From NCBI RefSeq assembly GCF_022201045.2, contig NC_068559.1, positions 3,322,501-3,386,500 of the forward strand: 64,000 nt of DNA, read 5' to 3'. Below are positions 1 to 12,607 of this stretch, one piece after another; within the stretch, counting starts at the first letter, position 1, and each line of letters starts with the position of its first letter. The notes below the pieces were generated by a model, which saw only the letters and a list, made by a program, of their open reading frames with translations, had not been told where the DNA came from and did not search any database. Position numbers and translations under genes: made by a program. The DNA is from Citrus sinensis (lineage: Eukaryota; Streptophyta; Magnoliopsida; Sapindales; Rutaceae).

Positions 1-245
1 CCCTTTTGTTTACTTTTATTCTTTTCCTGTTATTATCAATCGGATTGCTCTTGTCTTGACCTTTTTCTCTTATCTTCTTCCTCAAATCTGTTTAGTTCTA
101 TCTCTGTTTAGTTTGCATAATCCCAGCTTAGTCAATTGTTTAGCTGTTTCAGGTTAAATTTCTGACCTTTGGCTCATTTGTTTCCATTTTTCTTTTTGCA
201 GTTTTAATCACAGTTTTGCCTCAAATCCTTTCTTTCTGAGTCTTG
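1..245 (+). promoter_or_regulatory. 5' leader of the receptor kinase gene, with probable leader intron end
   Basis: This T-rich stretch ends in a pyrimidine tract and an AG at 200-201, a good splice acceptor. About 44 bases of leader follow before the ATG at 246. I infer that the kinase gene has an intron in its 5' UTR and that the promoter lies outside the window. No upstream exon can be shown here. Confidence 0.45.
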
Positions 246-2708
246 ATGATGGTGAATGTTAGGAGTTTTGAGTTGCTCCTATGGCTTTCATCAGTTCTTT
301 GTCTAGTTTCTGTTTCGACGGCGTTTGATCCTGTAGATAATTATCTTATAGACTGTGGATCGTTCACAAATACATCGGCTGGTAATCGAGTGTTTGCAGC
401 TGATCATACTTCTACTTTCACTAATCTGTCATCCCCACAAAACATTTCGATCAATGCTAGCTTGAATTCTATTTCATCTGGCAACTATTCGCGTTTGTAT
501 CACACTGCTAGAATATTCACTGGACCGTCCAATTACTCGTTTTCGATCAAAAAACAAGCGAGGCACTTTATTCGCCTTCATTTCTTCCCATTTGTTCATG
601 AAACCTACAACATGAGTACTGCAAAGTTCTCTGTTTCTTCTCAAAGCTTTACCCTTATCAAAGATTACCAATCACAAGAGGGTTCTTCAGTCAAGGAGTA
701 CTCGTTGAACATAGCTTCTGATAGGCTTGTTCTCAGTTTTACACCCTTTGCTAATTCATTCGCCTTCATAAATGCTTTGGAAGTAATTTCGCTTCCTGAT
801 GAGCTCATTCCACAAAGTGCTAAAACCATTGACCCTCAAGGTAGTAGTACTGGTAACCAAAGTCTACAGAGGCAGGCCTTAGAGACTGTTGCAAGGGTTA
901 ATATGGGTGGTAAGGATGTGCCTCCACAAAATGATGTTTTGTGGCGGCGTTGGGTTTCTGATGATGCATATTTGAAACACAGTAATCTAGTAATGTTTGT
1001 GTCGAATACCTCAATTGTCAATTTCACTGACTCCGTAACTGAGAATATTGCCCCCCGTGATGTCTACGGCACTGCCACCATAGTGAACTCTGGTTCTGAT
1101 CCTAATTCTAATGTAAATGTCACATGGAACTTCGATGTGGATCCTGGTTTTGAATTTCTAGTCCGGTTTCACTTTTGTGATATATATTTTAACAATATTT
1201 CGTCGCTTGCGTTCAATGTTTATATCAATTCAAGGTCTGCACAACTGGATTTTGATCTTCATAAGCTACCTTCATATGCTGCTGGCAACCCTTATTACAT
1301 GGATTTCATCACGAGAGAAAGTGATAACCCCAAACTCCATGTAAGTATTGGTCGCTCTACTTTGGTTGACGCTTTCCCAAATGCCATTCTTAATGGGTTG
1401 GAGATCATGAAGATAAACAATTCTAGGGGAGACTTTGATGTCGCCGAATCCACTTCACCTAAAAGTTCCAAGACAAGAGTCGGTCTTATAGTGGGCGTTG
1501 CTTCTGGGTCTTGTATCTCTGTTGGTTTGGCTTTGGTTCTCGTACTGTTGTGCAGAAGAAGAAATAGGCTAGCACGCGGTCATTTGAAAGCAGACGAGCA
1601 ATTTGCCGTGAAAGAAGGTCATATTTCTGCCATCTTTTCCAGCTCAAAAATTGGGTATCGCTTCCCTTTTGTGGCAATCCAAGAGGCTACTGATAATTTT
1701 AGTGAAAGTTTGGTGATTGGGATTGGCGGTTTTGGGAAGGTCTACAGGGGAGTTTTGAGAGATGAGACGAAGGTGGCAGTGAAGAGGGGAGGTACTCAAT
1801 CACATCAGGGTCTTGCAGAATTCAGGACTGAAATTGAAATGCTGTCTCAGTTTCGTCACCGTCATTTGGTATCTTTGATTGGGTACTGTGATGAACGGAA
1901 CGAGATGATTATAATCTATGAGTACATGGAAAACGGTACTCTCAAGGACCATCTGTATGCCTCAAATTTTCCCAGCTTAAGCTGGAGAAAAAGGCTGGAG
2001 ATATGCATTGGAGCTGCCAGAGGACTTCACTATCTTCATACTGGCTCGACAAAGGCAATTATTCACCGTGATGTCAAGTCTGCTAACATTCTACTAGATG
2101 AAAATCTCATGGCCAAGGTTGCTGATTTTGGGCTCTCAAAAATTGGCCCTGACCTTGATCAGACTCATGTCAGCACAGCAGTGAAGGGCAGCTTTGGATA
2201 TCTTGATCCAGAGTACTTGACAAAGCAACAACTGACTGAAAAATCAGATGTGTACTCATTTGGGGTGGTTATGTTTGAAATCCTGTGTGGGAGACCTGTT
2301 ATTGATCCATCACTTCCGCGAGAAAAGGTGAATTTGGTCGAATGGGCAATGAAGTGCCAAGAGACAGGACAACTGGAGGACATTGTAGATCCTACCCTCA
2401 CTGGTCAAATAAAACCGGACTCCTTGAATAAGTTTGTTGAGATAGCTGAGAAATGCTTAGCACAATGTGGCATTGATCGGCCTTCAATGGGAGATGTCTT
2501 GTGGAACTTGGAGTATGCACTTCAGCTCCAAGGAGATGAAGGAAAATCCAGTCCTAAAGGTGAGACATCTTCACCAAATAATCACTCGCATTCGCAAACC
2601 GGCCTATCAAACACAGAATTTAGTACGGCAAGTGTAGGTGACCTTGCTGGCGTTTCAATGAGTAAAGTTTTTGCCCAAATGGTGAGAGAGGAAATGAGGG
2701 AGATGTAA
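246..2708 (+). CDS. CrRLK1L (malectin-like) receptor-like kinase, CURVY1/HERK type
   Basis: Plasma-membrane receptor-like serine/threonine kinase of 820 codons without introns, as is usual for CrRLK1L genes. A hydrophobic signal peptide covers about residues 1-25. A malectin-like extracellular region follows (about 28-390) with many N-x-S/T sites. One membrane span lies at about 412-434, followed by a basic stop-transfer run. The kinase domain has the glycine loop at 492-497 (GIGGFG), Lys513 in VAVKR, HRD at 607-609 and DFG at 627-629, so it appears catalytically competent and of RD type. The tail is Ser/Asn-rich. Family members sense cell-wall state or RALF peptides in growth and cell shape. 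A TTG three bases upstream is in frame, but ATG 246 is the sensible start. Its proximity to ABCG and SAC3A genes matches, from memory, the Arabidopsis CURVY1 (At2g39360) neighbourhood; HERK1-like is the alternative. Confidence 0.93.
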   Translation: MMVNVRSFELLLWLSSVLCLVSVSTAFDPVDNYLIDCGSFTNTSAGNRVFAADHTSTFTNLSSPQNISINASLNSISSGNYSRLYHTARIFTGPSNYSFSIKKQARHFIRLHFFPFVHETYNMSTAKFSVSSQSFTLIKDYQSQEGSSVKEYSLNIASDRLVLSFTPFANSFAFINALEVISLPDELIPQSAKTIDPQGSSTGNQSLQRQALETVARVNMGGKDVPPQNDVLWRRWVSDDAYLKHSNLVMFVSNTSIVNFTDSVTENIAPRDVYGTATIVNSGSDPNSNVNVTWNFDVDPGFEFLVRFHFCDIYFNNISSLAFNVYINSRSAQLDFDLHKLPSYAAGNPYYMDFITRESDNPKLHVSIGRSTLVDAFPNAILNGLEIMKINNSRGDFDVAESTSPKSSKTRVGLIVGVASGSCISVGLALVLVLLCRRRNRLARGHLKADEQFAVKEGHISAIFSSSKIGYRFPFVAIQEATDNFSESLVIGIGGFGKVYRGVLRDETKVAVKRGGTQSHQGLAEFRTEIEMLSQFRHRHLVSLIGYCDERNEMIIIYEYMENGTLKDHLYASNFPSLSWRKRLEICIGAARGLHYLHTGSTKAIIHRDVKSANILLDENLMAKVADFGLSKIGPDLDQTHVSTAVKGSFGYLDPEYLTKQQLTEKSDVYSFGVVMFEILCGRPVIDPSLPREKVNLVEWAMKCQETGQLEDIVDPTLTGQIKPDSLNKFVEIAEKCLAQCGIDRPSMGDVLWNLEYALQLQGDEGKSSPKGETSSPNNHSHSQTGLSNTEFSTASVGDLAGVSMSKVFAQMVREEMREM

Positions 2709-4370
2709 TGAACCTCGTGTATTCAAGAGTTGTTTCACACATATTGTACGGGCTCGGATTCAAAGTCATGTACCTTTGCTTGTATGTATGAAGCATATCA
2801 GCTGATTTCTCGGTATGCAAAGCTTTTGCAATGTGTTTGTTTAATCTAGTGTTCTAGAGCATACACAAAATACTGCATTGTTCGCCTGCTTTTGTGTTTG
2901 TGTAATTTATCATCACTGCTGGCTTTTGAGTTTTGATCCCAGCACTGCCTGTTCACATATGAAATGTAAGCTTAACAAAGAAAAAGCCATTGAAATTCTG
3001 GAGTGAGATTGGGCAGAGTTGTTTTCCCACTAGCAGAACGTTTATGCCATACACTAAGCGGTTTTGCAAAAAGCCTCGTTTACAAGTGCTTCAAGCTTGA
3101 AGCAGTTGGCATTGGCAAGGCTATATGGAGAAGCACATGAATAGTCTCTCGCCAATCAACATTAAGAATGTTTTCACCTTCAAAATCTGATTTTATTATT
3201 TCAACTAAACGTTATAAACTAAAGGGTTCTTATCCTTCAACTGTTAAACTCAAGCTGTCAGTTGGGATTGAAGGCATCGTCAGTGTCAGCGTCGGCGTGC
3301 GACTACCAATTGGCTGAATTTTTTTCTTTGATGAATGAGTTGTGGCTGTATTTAAATCCAATATTAACTATATTGCCTTTGTAAATTTAAAGTATGTTTT
3401 ATAATTTTATATTGGTTTTGATTGCAAGATCATTTTTGCCTCTATAATGTCAGCACGACATTAGTATCGGACTAACAGTGTTGATAAAAATGTAGTGAAA
3501 TGAAAGATTTTATAGGAAAATAATAGACCAATAATTCTTGTATTCGTTTAATATTTTACAATTTCTGTGATAGTTAAAGGAAAATAGCCCTAAACTCTAA
3601 AGTAAAATAAATAATAGTTTCAAAAGCTTCAAGAAAAAGAAAATACTTAGCGTACGAGTTTGACTGCATATGAATTTCTTTTTAAGTTTTCTTTCCATGA
3701 TTGGCAATGACATTTCTATCTAAATTATAAAAACTAACGTTTTCATTAAAATTAATTAAAATTCGGAGTTCATTCTAGACTAATTGTTTTTTGGCGATGG
3801 TGTGTATTTTTTGGATGAAGGGTCATCACCCGGATTAAAAAAAAAATGGTATATTCCATTCAATGAAATTTTAAACCAAATAAATTATTTTTCTCTCTAG
3901 ATTATTTGCCATTAATTTAAGATTTCCATTTTAACTATAATTTTTAAATGCCGTATAATAAATTGTAAGAATTTTATTATTTACTTATACTTTTCAACCA
4001 ATCCCTTGTGCCACGTAGATGCCAACTCAACTATGTGATACATCATAATTGAATTTGAAATGTGCATCAACTTATTTCTTAAGAAAAATTAAACGTAAAC
4101 TAAAGAAATCACTTTTTTTTTTAAATACAAAAAAGAAAAAAAAAATCCTTTTGACAAAATAAATACGCTAGCACAAAATTTCCATGGTGATGTTAATGAG
4201 GTCACGGTTGCCTCGCTACGACCAAACCGCCCGGTTCAACAAAACAAACCGTGAATCCACAGCACTGTTCGATGATGCGATATTCCAATCATTCATTCTC
4301 GCCTCAACTATTTCTGTGTGACGCACTCTCTATCTCGAATAGGAAACCTCTGGAGACAAAAACCCTAGCC
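2709..4370. other. Intergenic: kinase 3' region and PRP3 promoter
   Basis: No coding sequence is supported. The first few hundred bases are T/G-rich 3' UTR-like sequence. The middle (about 3300-4150) is AT-rich with short homopolymers. The last 150 bases become GC-richer and lead into the PRP3 start. A 40-codon in-frame extension upstream of the PRP3 ATG lacks the charged RS-like character of the protein and is treated as leader. Confidence 0.6.
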
Positions 4371-7300
4371 ATGGATAAAGACAAATCCTCCAAACGCTCA
4401 CATGACCACCACCGTGACCGTGATGGAGAACACAGGCATCGACACAGAGACAGAGACGATAAACACCGTGACCATCACCACCACCGATCGTCGGATCACA
4501 AATCTTCTAGGCGCGACGAACGAGAGAGATCCCGCGACCGCGAGAAATCGATCGACGAACGAGATTTCAAGCGCGAGAAGTCGCACGACGATCGCGAGCG
4601 TGACCGAGATTTTAAGCGCGAAAAATCCCACGAAGAGCGCGATTCCAGGCGCGACCGAGATAGATCTCGCGAAGTGAAGCGCGAGGAATTTGACGATGGT
4701 GATGACGTGGCGAGCGAGGTTAAGAAGAAGAGGAAAGCGAGGGACGAGAGTGAGGAGAGAGGAGAGAAGAAGAATGCTAGGGTTTTGGATGAGAAGAGGG
4801 AGAAGAAGAGAAGGTTCGAGGACAATTTCGTAAAAGAAGAAGAGGATGACGGGGGTATTTCCGGTAATGCCAATGTTTCTGAGATTTATTTGAAGCAAGA
4901 AGTCAATGGCCATGATTCTACCAATGCCGGCGGCTCTGCAAATTCTAATGTGAGTTTTTTTTTTTCAAATTCTAATTTAATTGTTGATATTTTCTACTTA
5001 ATGATTTATCTCCTGTGTAGTTCACTGTGCTATGTAGTGAATTATTGCTCTACTCTACATGAAGTGTACCTTAGGGCTTCTGTCATGATTTGGATACATG
5101 TGTAGCACATTTGTTAATTTTCACATATCCAAGCTCGTGCTGTTGTCAATTGACTTGTTGTTTATTAACAGGGTGCCGCTGTTGAATCAATTACTATGGC
5201 ATCGAGGACTTCGCCTGATACTACTATGGCTGCCGGTCATCCTCCCTTTCCTACTAAGGTATCTTCAATTTCTACCACAAATGAAAATAAGGGAGTTAGT
5301 ATTACCAGGTCTCATGAGGTTCATGGAAAATCTAGTACAGATGGGACATCTTCAGCTGCTGGGAAAAGTGGAAGTCTATCACTAGATGCTTTAGCAAAAG
5401 CTAAGAAAGCTTTACAAATGCAGAAGGAATTGTCAGAAAAATTGAAGAAGATACCAACGGTAAGAATCTTTGTTGTGAAGAATTTTTGTGTTTTTCAGCT
5501 GTATTTATTTTTATCATCCATTAAGTGGTTTTATTTTTGTTTATGCAGTTGAGCAAGGGGTCAAGTTCAGATGGTAGTGGAAAAGTTCAGGGACCGGCAG
5601 CTACTGCTTCTGATGCGGCTGCGGCTGCGGCAGCAGCTTCTGTTCAGCCACCTACAAGTTCAGTGCCTGCTTTTCCCGGCCTTGCTAATATTACCAATAT
5701 TGAAGCTGTTAAAAGGGCTCAGGAACTTGCTGCTAAGATGGGATTTCGTCAGGACCCTGAATTTGCTCCTATTATAAACTGTTTTCCTGGACAGCCGCCG
5801 GTGGATGCTGCCGTGCCTCAGAAGCCTACCAAGGCTCCTGTTCTTCGTGTGGATGCACTTGGTAGGGAAATAGATGAGCATGGAAATGTAGTGAACAGGA
5901 CTAAACCAAGCAACCTAAGTACTCTGAAGGTTTGCTTTCTGACATTTGAAAACAATTATCTTATAGTGAACTTATTTGGGTGGTTTGATCTTGTTAGTGC
6001 TTTTAAGCTGATTCATCTAAACTTTCCAGGTCAACATCAACAAGCAAAAGAAAGATGCATTTCAGATTCTTAAACCTGAGCTGGAAGTGGATCCAAATGT
6101 GAATCCTCATTTTGACCCAAGGATGGGTATAAATAAAAGTAAGCTTTTGAGACCCAAACGGATGACTTTCCAGTTTGTAGAGGAAGGAAAATGGTCAAAA
6201 GAGGCTGAGATACTTAGGGTCAAGGTAATTTTTCTGCACTTTTTCCTGCTCTTTTCCCTTATTAGATCATTTCTTATTTATTTCATATATGCATTCCATT
6301 TGTTTGTCACAGAGTCAATTTGGAGAAGCGGGAGCAAAAGAGCGACAGGCAAAGCAAGCACAGTTAGCTAAAGCTAAAGGAGGGACTGATATAAATCCGA
6401 ATTTGATAGAGGTAGCCGAAAGAGTCATTACCAAGGAAAAACCTAAGGACCCAATTCCTGAAATAGAGTGGTGGTAAGTTGATATGCTTTTATTTTTGGA
6501 GTAAAATGTTGAATGTTTTATTGAATAAGTGTTATTCTTTAGTATAGTGTACTTGGTAAATCCATGGGGTGGATGCAACAATATGATTTGTGGTTTCTAA
6601 CCAAGAGGTCAAGAGGTTCAAATCCCCCTTACAACCTCTTGTTTTTTAATTACAGGTTTCCTGATTATTAGATTATATGAATGGGCTATGGTCCTCATTT
6701 TTTTAACAAGACGCACGTACCAAAGGATTTTGAGACATTGTAGAGTTGAACAAATTTGGTTCACAGATACTTTGACGTACAGAAACTTTTTAGATAGGCA
6801 GTAGGCTGTAGTAACAATCCTGGTGAGGATGGTGAGGGGGATGTGCGAAACCAAAGATAAACAACTAGAGATATCAATCCTGGAGTGTTGCCTTGTTAGA
6901 ATCACCTACCAGTAATGGGAATAAATGGTTGTTTGAGATGAGCACTTGTAGCAGAGGATTATATAATAAGAACTGTCCTGGACTTATTTCTGTTAAACTT
7001 TAGAAACAGACTAATGTTTGGAAAGTGGAATGGGATTTGGTGTAATTATGGCTATAACATCTAACCATAGTTTCTTGATGTCTAAAATCAAGGTTTTAGT
7101 TTTATATGAACCAAGGGGAAAGTCGTTCTTGTTTGTACTCTCTATCCTTTCTTCTTTGCCACCTCCAAATTTTGTATTATGTATATGAAATGCTCCTCTT
7201 AGGAGTCTGATTATGAATGTTTTACTGAATTTCAGGGATGCACCTTTGTTGCTTACTGGTTCTTATGCTGACATATCTGATGATGTTACAATTGAAGATA

Positions 7301-8112
7301 AATTAAAGAGGGAGAAGATCACTATCTATGTTGAACATCCCCGTCCTATTGAGCCTCCTGCTGAGCCAGCTCCCCCTCCACCTCAACCGCTAAAGCTAAC
7401 CAAGAAAGAGCAGAAGAAACTCCGTACACAGAGGCGTCTGGCCAGGGAAAAAGATAGACAGGAGATGATAAGACAAGGCCTGATTGAACCTCCTAAACCT
7501 AAAGTAAAAATGAGCAATTTGATGAAGGTCCTTGGCTCTGAAGCAACCCAGGATCCCACAAGACTGGAAAAAGAGATTCGTAGCGCTGCTGCTGAGCGTG
7601 AACAAGCTCATATTGACAGGAATATTGCTCGCAAGCTCACTCCTGCGGAGCGCCGAGAGAAAAAAGAAAGAAAGTTATTTGATGACCCTAGTTCAGTGGA
7701 GACAATTGTTTCAGTTTACAAGATCAATGACCTTTCCCACCCGAAGACCCGCTTTAAAGTGGATGTCAATGCCCATGAGAACCGTTTAACTGGATGTGCT
7801 GTGATATGTGAGGGAATTAATGTTGTGGTTGTTGAAGGTGGAAGCAAATCCATTAAGAGATATGGGAAGCTTATGCTTAGGCGCATAGACTGGGCTAAAG
7901 CTGTAAAAGAAGAGGATGAAGATGAAGATGAGACTACTGATAAACCTGTCAACAAGTGTGTGCTGGTGTGGCAGGGTAATGTCGCAAGACCGAGTTTTAA
8001 CAGGTTTTTTGTGCATGAGTGCATGACTGAAGCTGCTGCCAAGAAGGTTTTTGCTGATGCCGGCGTTGCACATTACTGGGATCTCGCTGTCAACTTCAAT
8101 GATGAAATTTAA
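4371..8112 (+). CDS. PRP3: U4/U6 snRNP protein PRP3 (RDM16-like), six exons
   Basis: Core protein of the U4/U6.U5 tri-snRNP, which binds U4/U6 duplex RNA and is needed for spliceosome activation; the Arabidopsis homologue RDM16 also affects DNA methylation. Exons by splice site and phase: 4371-4949, 5172-5459, 5549-5929, 6030-6224, 6313-6473 and 7236-8112, giving 826 codons. The first five joins are in one frame and the last splits a Trp codon (EWW followed by DAPLL). The N-terminus (about 1-190) is a highly charged Arg/Asp/His/Lys/Glu region. Exon 3 has a poly-Ala run. The PRP3 domain spans about residues 400-650 and a DUF1115-type C-terminal domain about 680-820. The start at 4371 sits in a good context (GCCATGG). 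The 762-base intron 5 is the longest. Confidence 0.95.
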
Positions 8113-11112
8113 AGCGATGCTGCTTTTTGGAATGTGCCTCATGGACATCAAGAGATATTTTGGCAAGATTTCAGCTGCATTGATGCGAGAATTTATTTGG
8201 TGATGATTTTTTTTCTTTTTATTTTCCGCATAAAATGGATTTGGTGTTTCAACCCTAAGTCACTTGGAAATGCTGGTTTTTATTAGTTAATCATGTGGAT
8301 TAGATCTGTAAATTAGTCCCATGAAGAATCTGGATCATTTTGTTAGTTTTCATGGGTGTAGACTGAAATGGCCATCAACTGCGTGGATTTAGAATGAATG
8401 GTATTTTTATAATAGTACATTATGCCATTTTTTCCCCCTTTTTGGGTTTTGTCTTGTTTCTGCCATTGTATTGTTGTTCCACTTACATTGATATCCTTTG
8501 CTACTAGTCTGCCATAGATAGAACCAACTCTGAGTTGGGTAGTTTTCACCTGAGCAATTTTTTTCGATAGAATTATGATTGTATTATAATATCTTAAAAA
8601 CAGTTTCATAGTGCCTCACTCTTGTCATAATTTTGGTTATAAAACCTTTTTTAAAAAATTTAGTAGGGGATTTTTATGTGTGCTAATTAGTTTGATTCCT
8701 ATTAGTGGACCTCTTAAATTAATATAAAAGAGATGAAGTTCAATTTCTATTTATGTGGGTGGAGACTGGAGAGGGGATTTTGATCAGTATCATCACCTGC
8801 AGTGAAGCTCTTGTTCAAGAACCCTCTACAGGTTGGAACATGTCATGTTCAAGAATAATCCTTTTGAAGTGTCAACTATTATTCTGTTTAACACTTGTTA
8901 CACATTATGGGCTTGGTTACCCTTGCTCTCACATGTATGTGTGATGATCTAAAATGTTTGACCAGAGGTTCCATGACTTGAGATAATCTAAAAGAAATTA
9001 ATGACCAACATAAAGTGAGATGTTGTGAGATTTAGTCTTTAAGGGATGACCTGGTAACCATCCGAAAAATAAGACATGATTAGCTCCATGTTATCTGTTA
9101 GGCTACAATTACATCACTTCACGTTACACGTACAACATACTACGGAAGTCTTTGCTTTCTGTAGTTAATTTATAGTACCCTTGCTCCAGCTTCTCGACAG
9201 AGATATGAGACCATGTTACTCTTGGTGAAAAAATCAATTACTTGCAAAAATTTTCAGATCCTATCTTATCTTTTAGCATCATGAAAATCAACTTATTGGT
9301 TGGGATAAATTGAATTATAAGTTTCTCTAGAACTATTCCATAATATCTAACTCATTTCTTTAAAAACTGGTATGATTTTTAGGTGCATTCCGAAGTGGGT
9401 TCTTAAATTTAGTCAAGTTAATACAGTATGGACAAAAAGAAAATTCTGTAACAGAAAGTTACAATGACAACCGCAACAGCAATCAAAGGAAAATTTGAGC
9501 TTATTTTTCCTTGCCCACAAATGTGACAAGTCCATTTGTGAGTTCTAAGTTCTACGTAAATTAACTTTTCGGCAAGGACAGCAATCAAAAACAGTCTCTT
9601 ATCTTTAGAAATTCAAATAAAAGAGGCAAATTTTGACTAAACAGCTTACAAGTGATGAGATGGGCCCATATGCCCTCATAAGCCGATGTCCATGCAAGTC
9701 ACATGCACATGATTTATGATTTCATGTACCATTTTCTGTTTTGACTTCGAGACTTTTCAATTTTGACTCACTCACAGCCCCCAAATACAGGTGTGAGTTA
9801 GCTTACAAGTCGGTGAGGAGATGGTCGTCTATCTAACATGAACTACCAAGAAGAGTCTATTATCTGCCAAAAGTGCTTATCTACTTAAGTGCTTTCTTGG
9901 TTACCTCACTCGTCGCAAAGATAGTTTAACAAGATAACCTTTTCAATTAATAGTTTCATACTTTCATTGTCACATTTAATTTAACGTTCAAAGTTTTACA
10001 ACGTTTTTCTTCATAGCTTGCCATACTAGTTTGGTTAGCCAATCTGATCACTTATATTATATAAAACCTTCAGCCTGGATAAAATTATTTTGGACCTCAA
10101 CTGCCACTCTCGTCCCCGATTTTTCGTAAACATTAGTTTGGACCAATCACTTTTTAATATGCACAAAGAATCAGTTAAAGAGAAAAATTCATTCAAGCTT
10201 CTACGGTAGTAGAAGAAGACTCATGCTTATACTAGTATATATAGAAATATATTGGATGAAACGGACGTTGAGATGATAATCACATCAACTGCGAATAATT
10301 CATGGGTTAAGTGCGTGACAATATAGCTTGTAACTTATAAGTTTTAACTTTTAAAAATAAATTTGACAATGAATTTCTATATGGTATATAAAAAGGCTAA
10401 CACAAGCACTGGATGTACGAGGGAGGATTCATACTACCTTTTGATTTTCCTACAAAGTTTCACATTGATTTAAGATACTATCTTCAGACTAGGCAAAAAG
10501 ATTCATCTACACGTATTATAGATGTTATGCATAAAAATCTCACATTGATTGAGAATAATTATATTGGGCTAATTTTCAAACACAATAGGCAAAGGTTATA
10601 GCTTATAAATATTTGTTGGATCCACAGCATTATCGTCATCGTTATCATTTAAACAAAGAAACAAAATAAATTTCATTAAAATGTAGTAGTGGATTAAAAG
10701 TTAGTCCATAGTAGACATTAAGATTGATAGTTAGTTCATAGTAGACGTTAAGATTGATACTTTCAATTAGCATATTCATCAAAGGTATCCATGATGTATA
10801 TACTCGAGCTCCACTTGGGATGTATAAATAACTCGACACAAACATTCAAATCAAAAGTTTAAAATTGACAAAAGATATCTTTATTAAATGAGTTAGATCT
10901 TTGTTATCGACTCACTTTCAGTGAATAAATGAGTGCTTTCACACCGAGGGAAACGGCATTTAATATTTTCAGCTACCTAGCCTTGACTTCTCCAAAGAAG
11001 CATGTGAGTGTTCATATTCGGGCAACTAGTATATTATTTCATTACAACATAGTTAAATATAGCGTAATATAATATTTATAATGCAATTATAATAAATGTG
11101 TCAAAGACACCC
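8113..11112. other. Intergenic, about 3 kb, no gene seen
   Basis: PRP3 3' UTR-like sequence runs to about 8300. The rest is AT-rich with only short, low-quality ORFs (for example 8753-8944 and 10413-10601) that lack domains and splice support. A 30-base near-repeat (GTTAGTCCATAGTAGAC and a close copy) occurs at about 10700-10750. I see nothing else in it. Confidence 0.55.
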
Positions 11113-11115
11113 TTA

Positions 11116-12604
11116 TGCTGCGTTTACTTGTCAGTAATCGGAATGAGTTGGAATCAGAATGAGAAAGGGAAATGAGAATTAGAATAAGTTGTTTACTTGA
11201 CCTATAGTAATCGGAATCGGAATGGGCTAAAATCTCATTGATGTGTTTATTTTATTTTGGAATTAGAATCGGAATGAGTTAGAATGTAACAAATTACCAA
11301 AAAGTACTTAATGAATTATTATCATAATTATTATTTTATATTTTAATTATAGTCATTATTTATTCAAAAATTATTATTATTATTAATTATTGTGAATAAT
11401 ATATTAATTAATTACAAAATTTTAATTAATTAATTATAATGATATACTAATTAATTATAATAATAATTATTATTATTATAAAAATATATTAATTATTGTG
11501 ATTAATTATTCAAAAACTATTATTATTAATAATTATTGTGAATAATATATTAATATATTAATTAATTGTAAAAAAAATTTAATTAATTAATTATAATGAT
11601 ATACTAATTAATTATAATAATTATATTAATAATAATTATTAAAATATATTAATTATTGTGATTATTTATTCAACAACTATAATTATTAATACATTATTGT
11701 TAATAATATAATAATATATTAATTAATAGTCATAATTATATTAATAATTATTATAATAGTATATTAACTAATTAATAATAATATATGAATTAATTAAAAT
11801 AATTATATTAATAATTATTAAAATTATATATTAATTGATTAATTATAATTATTAATAATTATTGTTAATAATATATTAAATAACAGTAACAATTATATTA
11901 ATTAATTAATTAATAATATTTTAACCAGTTATAATAATTATATTAATAGTAATTATAGTAGTATATTAATTAATTAGTTAATTATTAATAATATAATAAA
12001 TTATTGTGATTATTTATAAGAAAATATAATTATTAATAATTATTGTTAATAATATATTAATATATTAATTATCAGTAACAATTATATTAATTAATTATTA
12101 ATATAATTATTATAGTTGTATATTAATTAATTATTAATAATATATTAATTATTTTGATTATTTATCATTACTAATAATTAGTGTTAGTAATATATTAATA
12201 GATTAATTAATATAATAATTAATAATAATAAATGAATTAATTATAATCATAATATATGAATTATTGTGATTATTTATTCAAAAACTATAATTATTAATAA
12301 TTATTGTTAACAATATATTAATTAATTATAATATATTAATTAATTATTTATAATAATATATTAATTAATTATAAATGAGGACAATATGGGCATTTTCAAT
12401 TTTGGGGGAGGGCAAAATTGTCATTCTCGGGAATGGGAGACTCATTCCCACCTCCCCTTGGGAATGGTCTCCCATTCCTTATTCCCAAATTGTGGTGGGC
12501 CTCGCGATTCTGATTCCGATTCTCGACTCTATTTTGCGAAGTAAACACTGTCAATCATTCCGATTATGGATTCCGATTTCCCAATCCGGGAAGTAAACGC
12601 ACTA
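11116..12604. mobile_element. PIF/Harbinger-like non-autonomous element with TTA target duplication
   Basis: The left end starts TGCTGCGTTTACTTGTCAG and the right end, read in reverse, starts TAGTGCGTTTACTTCCCGG. Both ends then continue with related blocks containing CGGAAT. TTA lies directly outside both ends (11113-11115 and 12605-12607), the 3-bp duplication expected for PIF/Harbinger/Tourist elements. The 1489-bp element has no transposase. Its arms (about 11116-11300 and 12370-12604) are ordinary sequence, while the interior is almost pure A/T. A MITE that later gained an internal repeat array is the simplest reading. The TSD is short, so the family call is moderate. Confidence 0.75.
11343..12340. 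repeat. AT-only degenerate tandem repeat inside the element
   Basis: A motif of the form ATTATTGTGATTATTTATTC, followed by a run like AAAACTATAATTATTAATAA, recurs about seven times. Copies start near 11343, 11492, 11650, 11829, 12000, 12139 and 12253, so the spacing is irregular (about 115-180 bases). The copies are separated by TTAATTAAT-type filler. G and C are nearly absent except in the TGTGA core. Confidence 0.7.
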
Positions 12605-12607
12605 TTA

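Noticed and set aside
243..248. TTG at 243 as start of the receptor kinase; likewise TTG at 58614 for the RS/RG-rich gene and at 37027 for the BTB exon
   Set aside because: Plant nuclear genes start at ATG almost without exception. In-frame ATGs at 246 and 58596 are used instead, and the BTB exon is treated as internal or 3' coding sequence.
4251..4370. A 40-codon N-terminal extension of PRP3
   Set aside because: It lacks the charged composition of the protein, and ATG 4371 has a strong context (GCCATGG).
4398..4913. Long open frames on the minus strand and other plus frames across PRP3 exon 1
   Set aside because: They are shadows of a repetitive, purine-rich Arg/Asp/Lys/Glu coding sequence and show no domains.
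6600..6660. A tRNA-like B-box (GAGGTTCAAATCCCC) in PRP3 intron 5, hinting at a tRNA or SINE
   Set aside because: No A-box, acceptor stem or cloverleaf pairing could be found around it, and no poly(A) tail or target duplication for a SINE.
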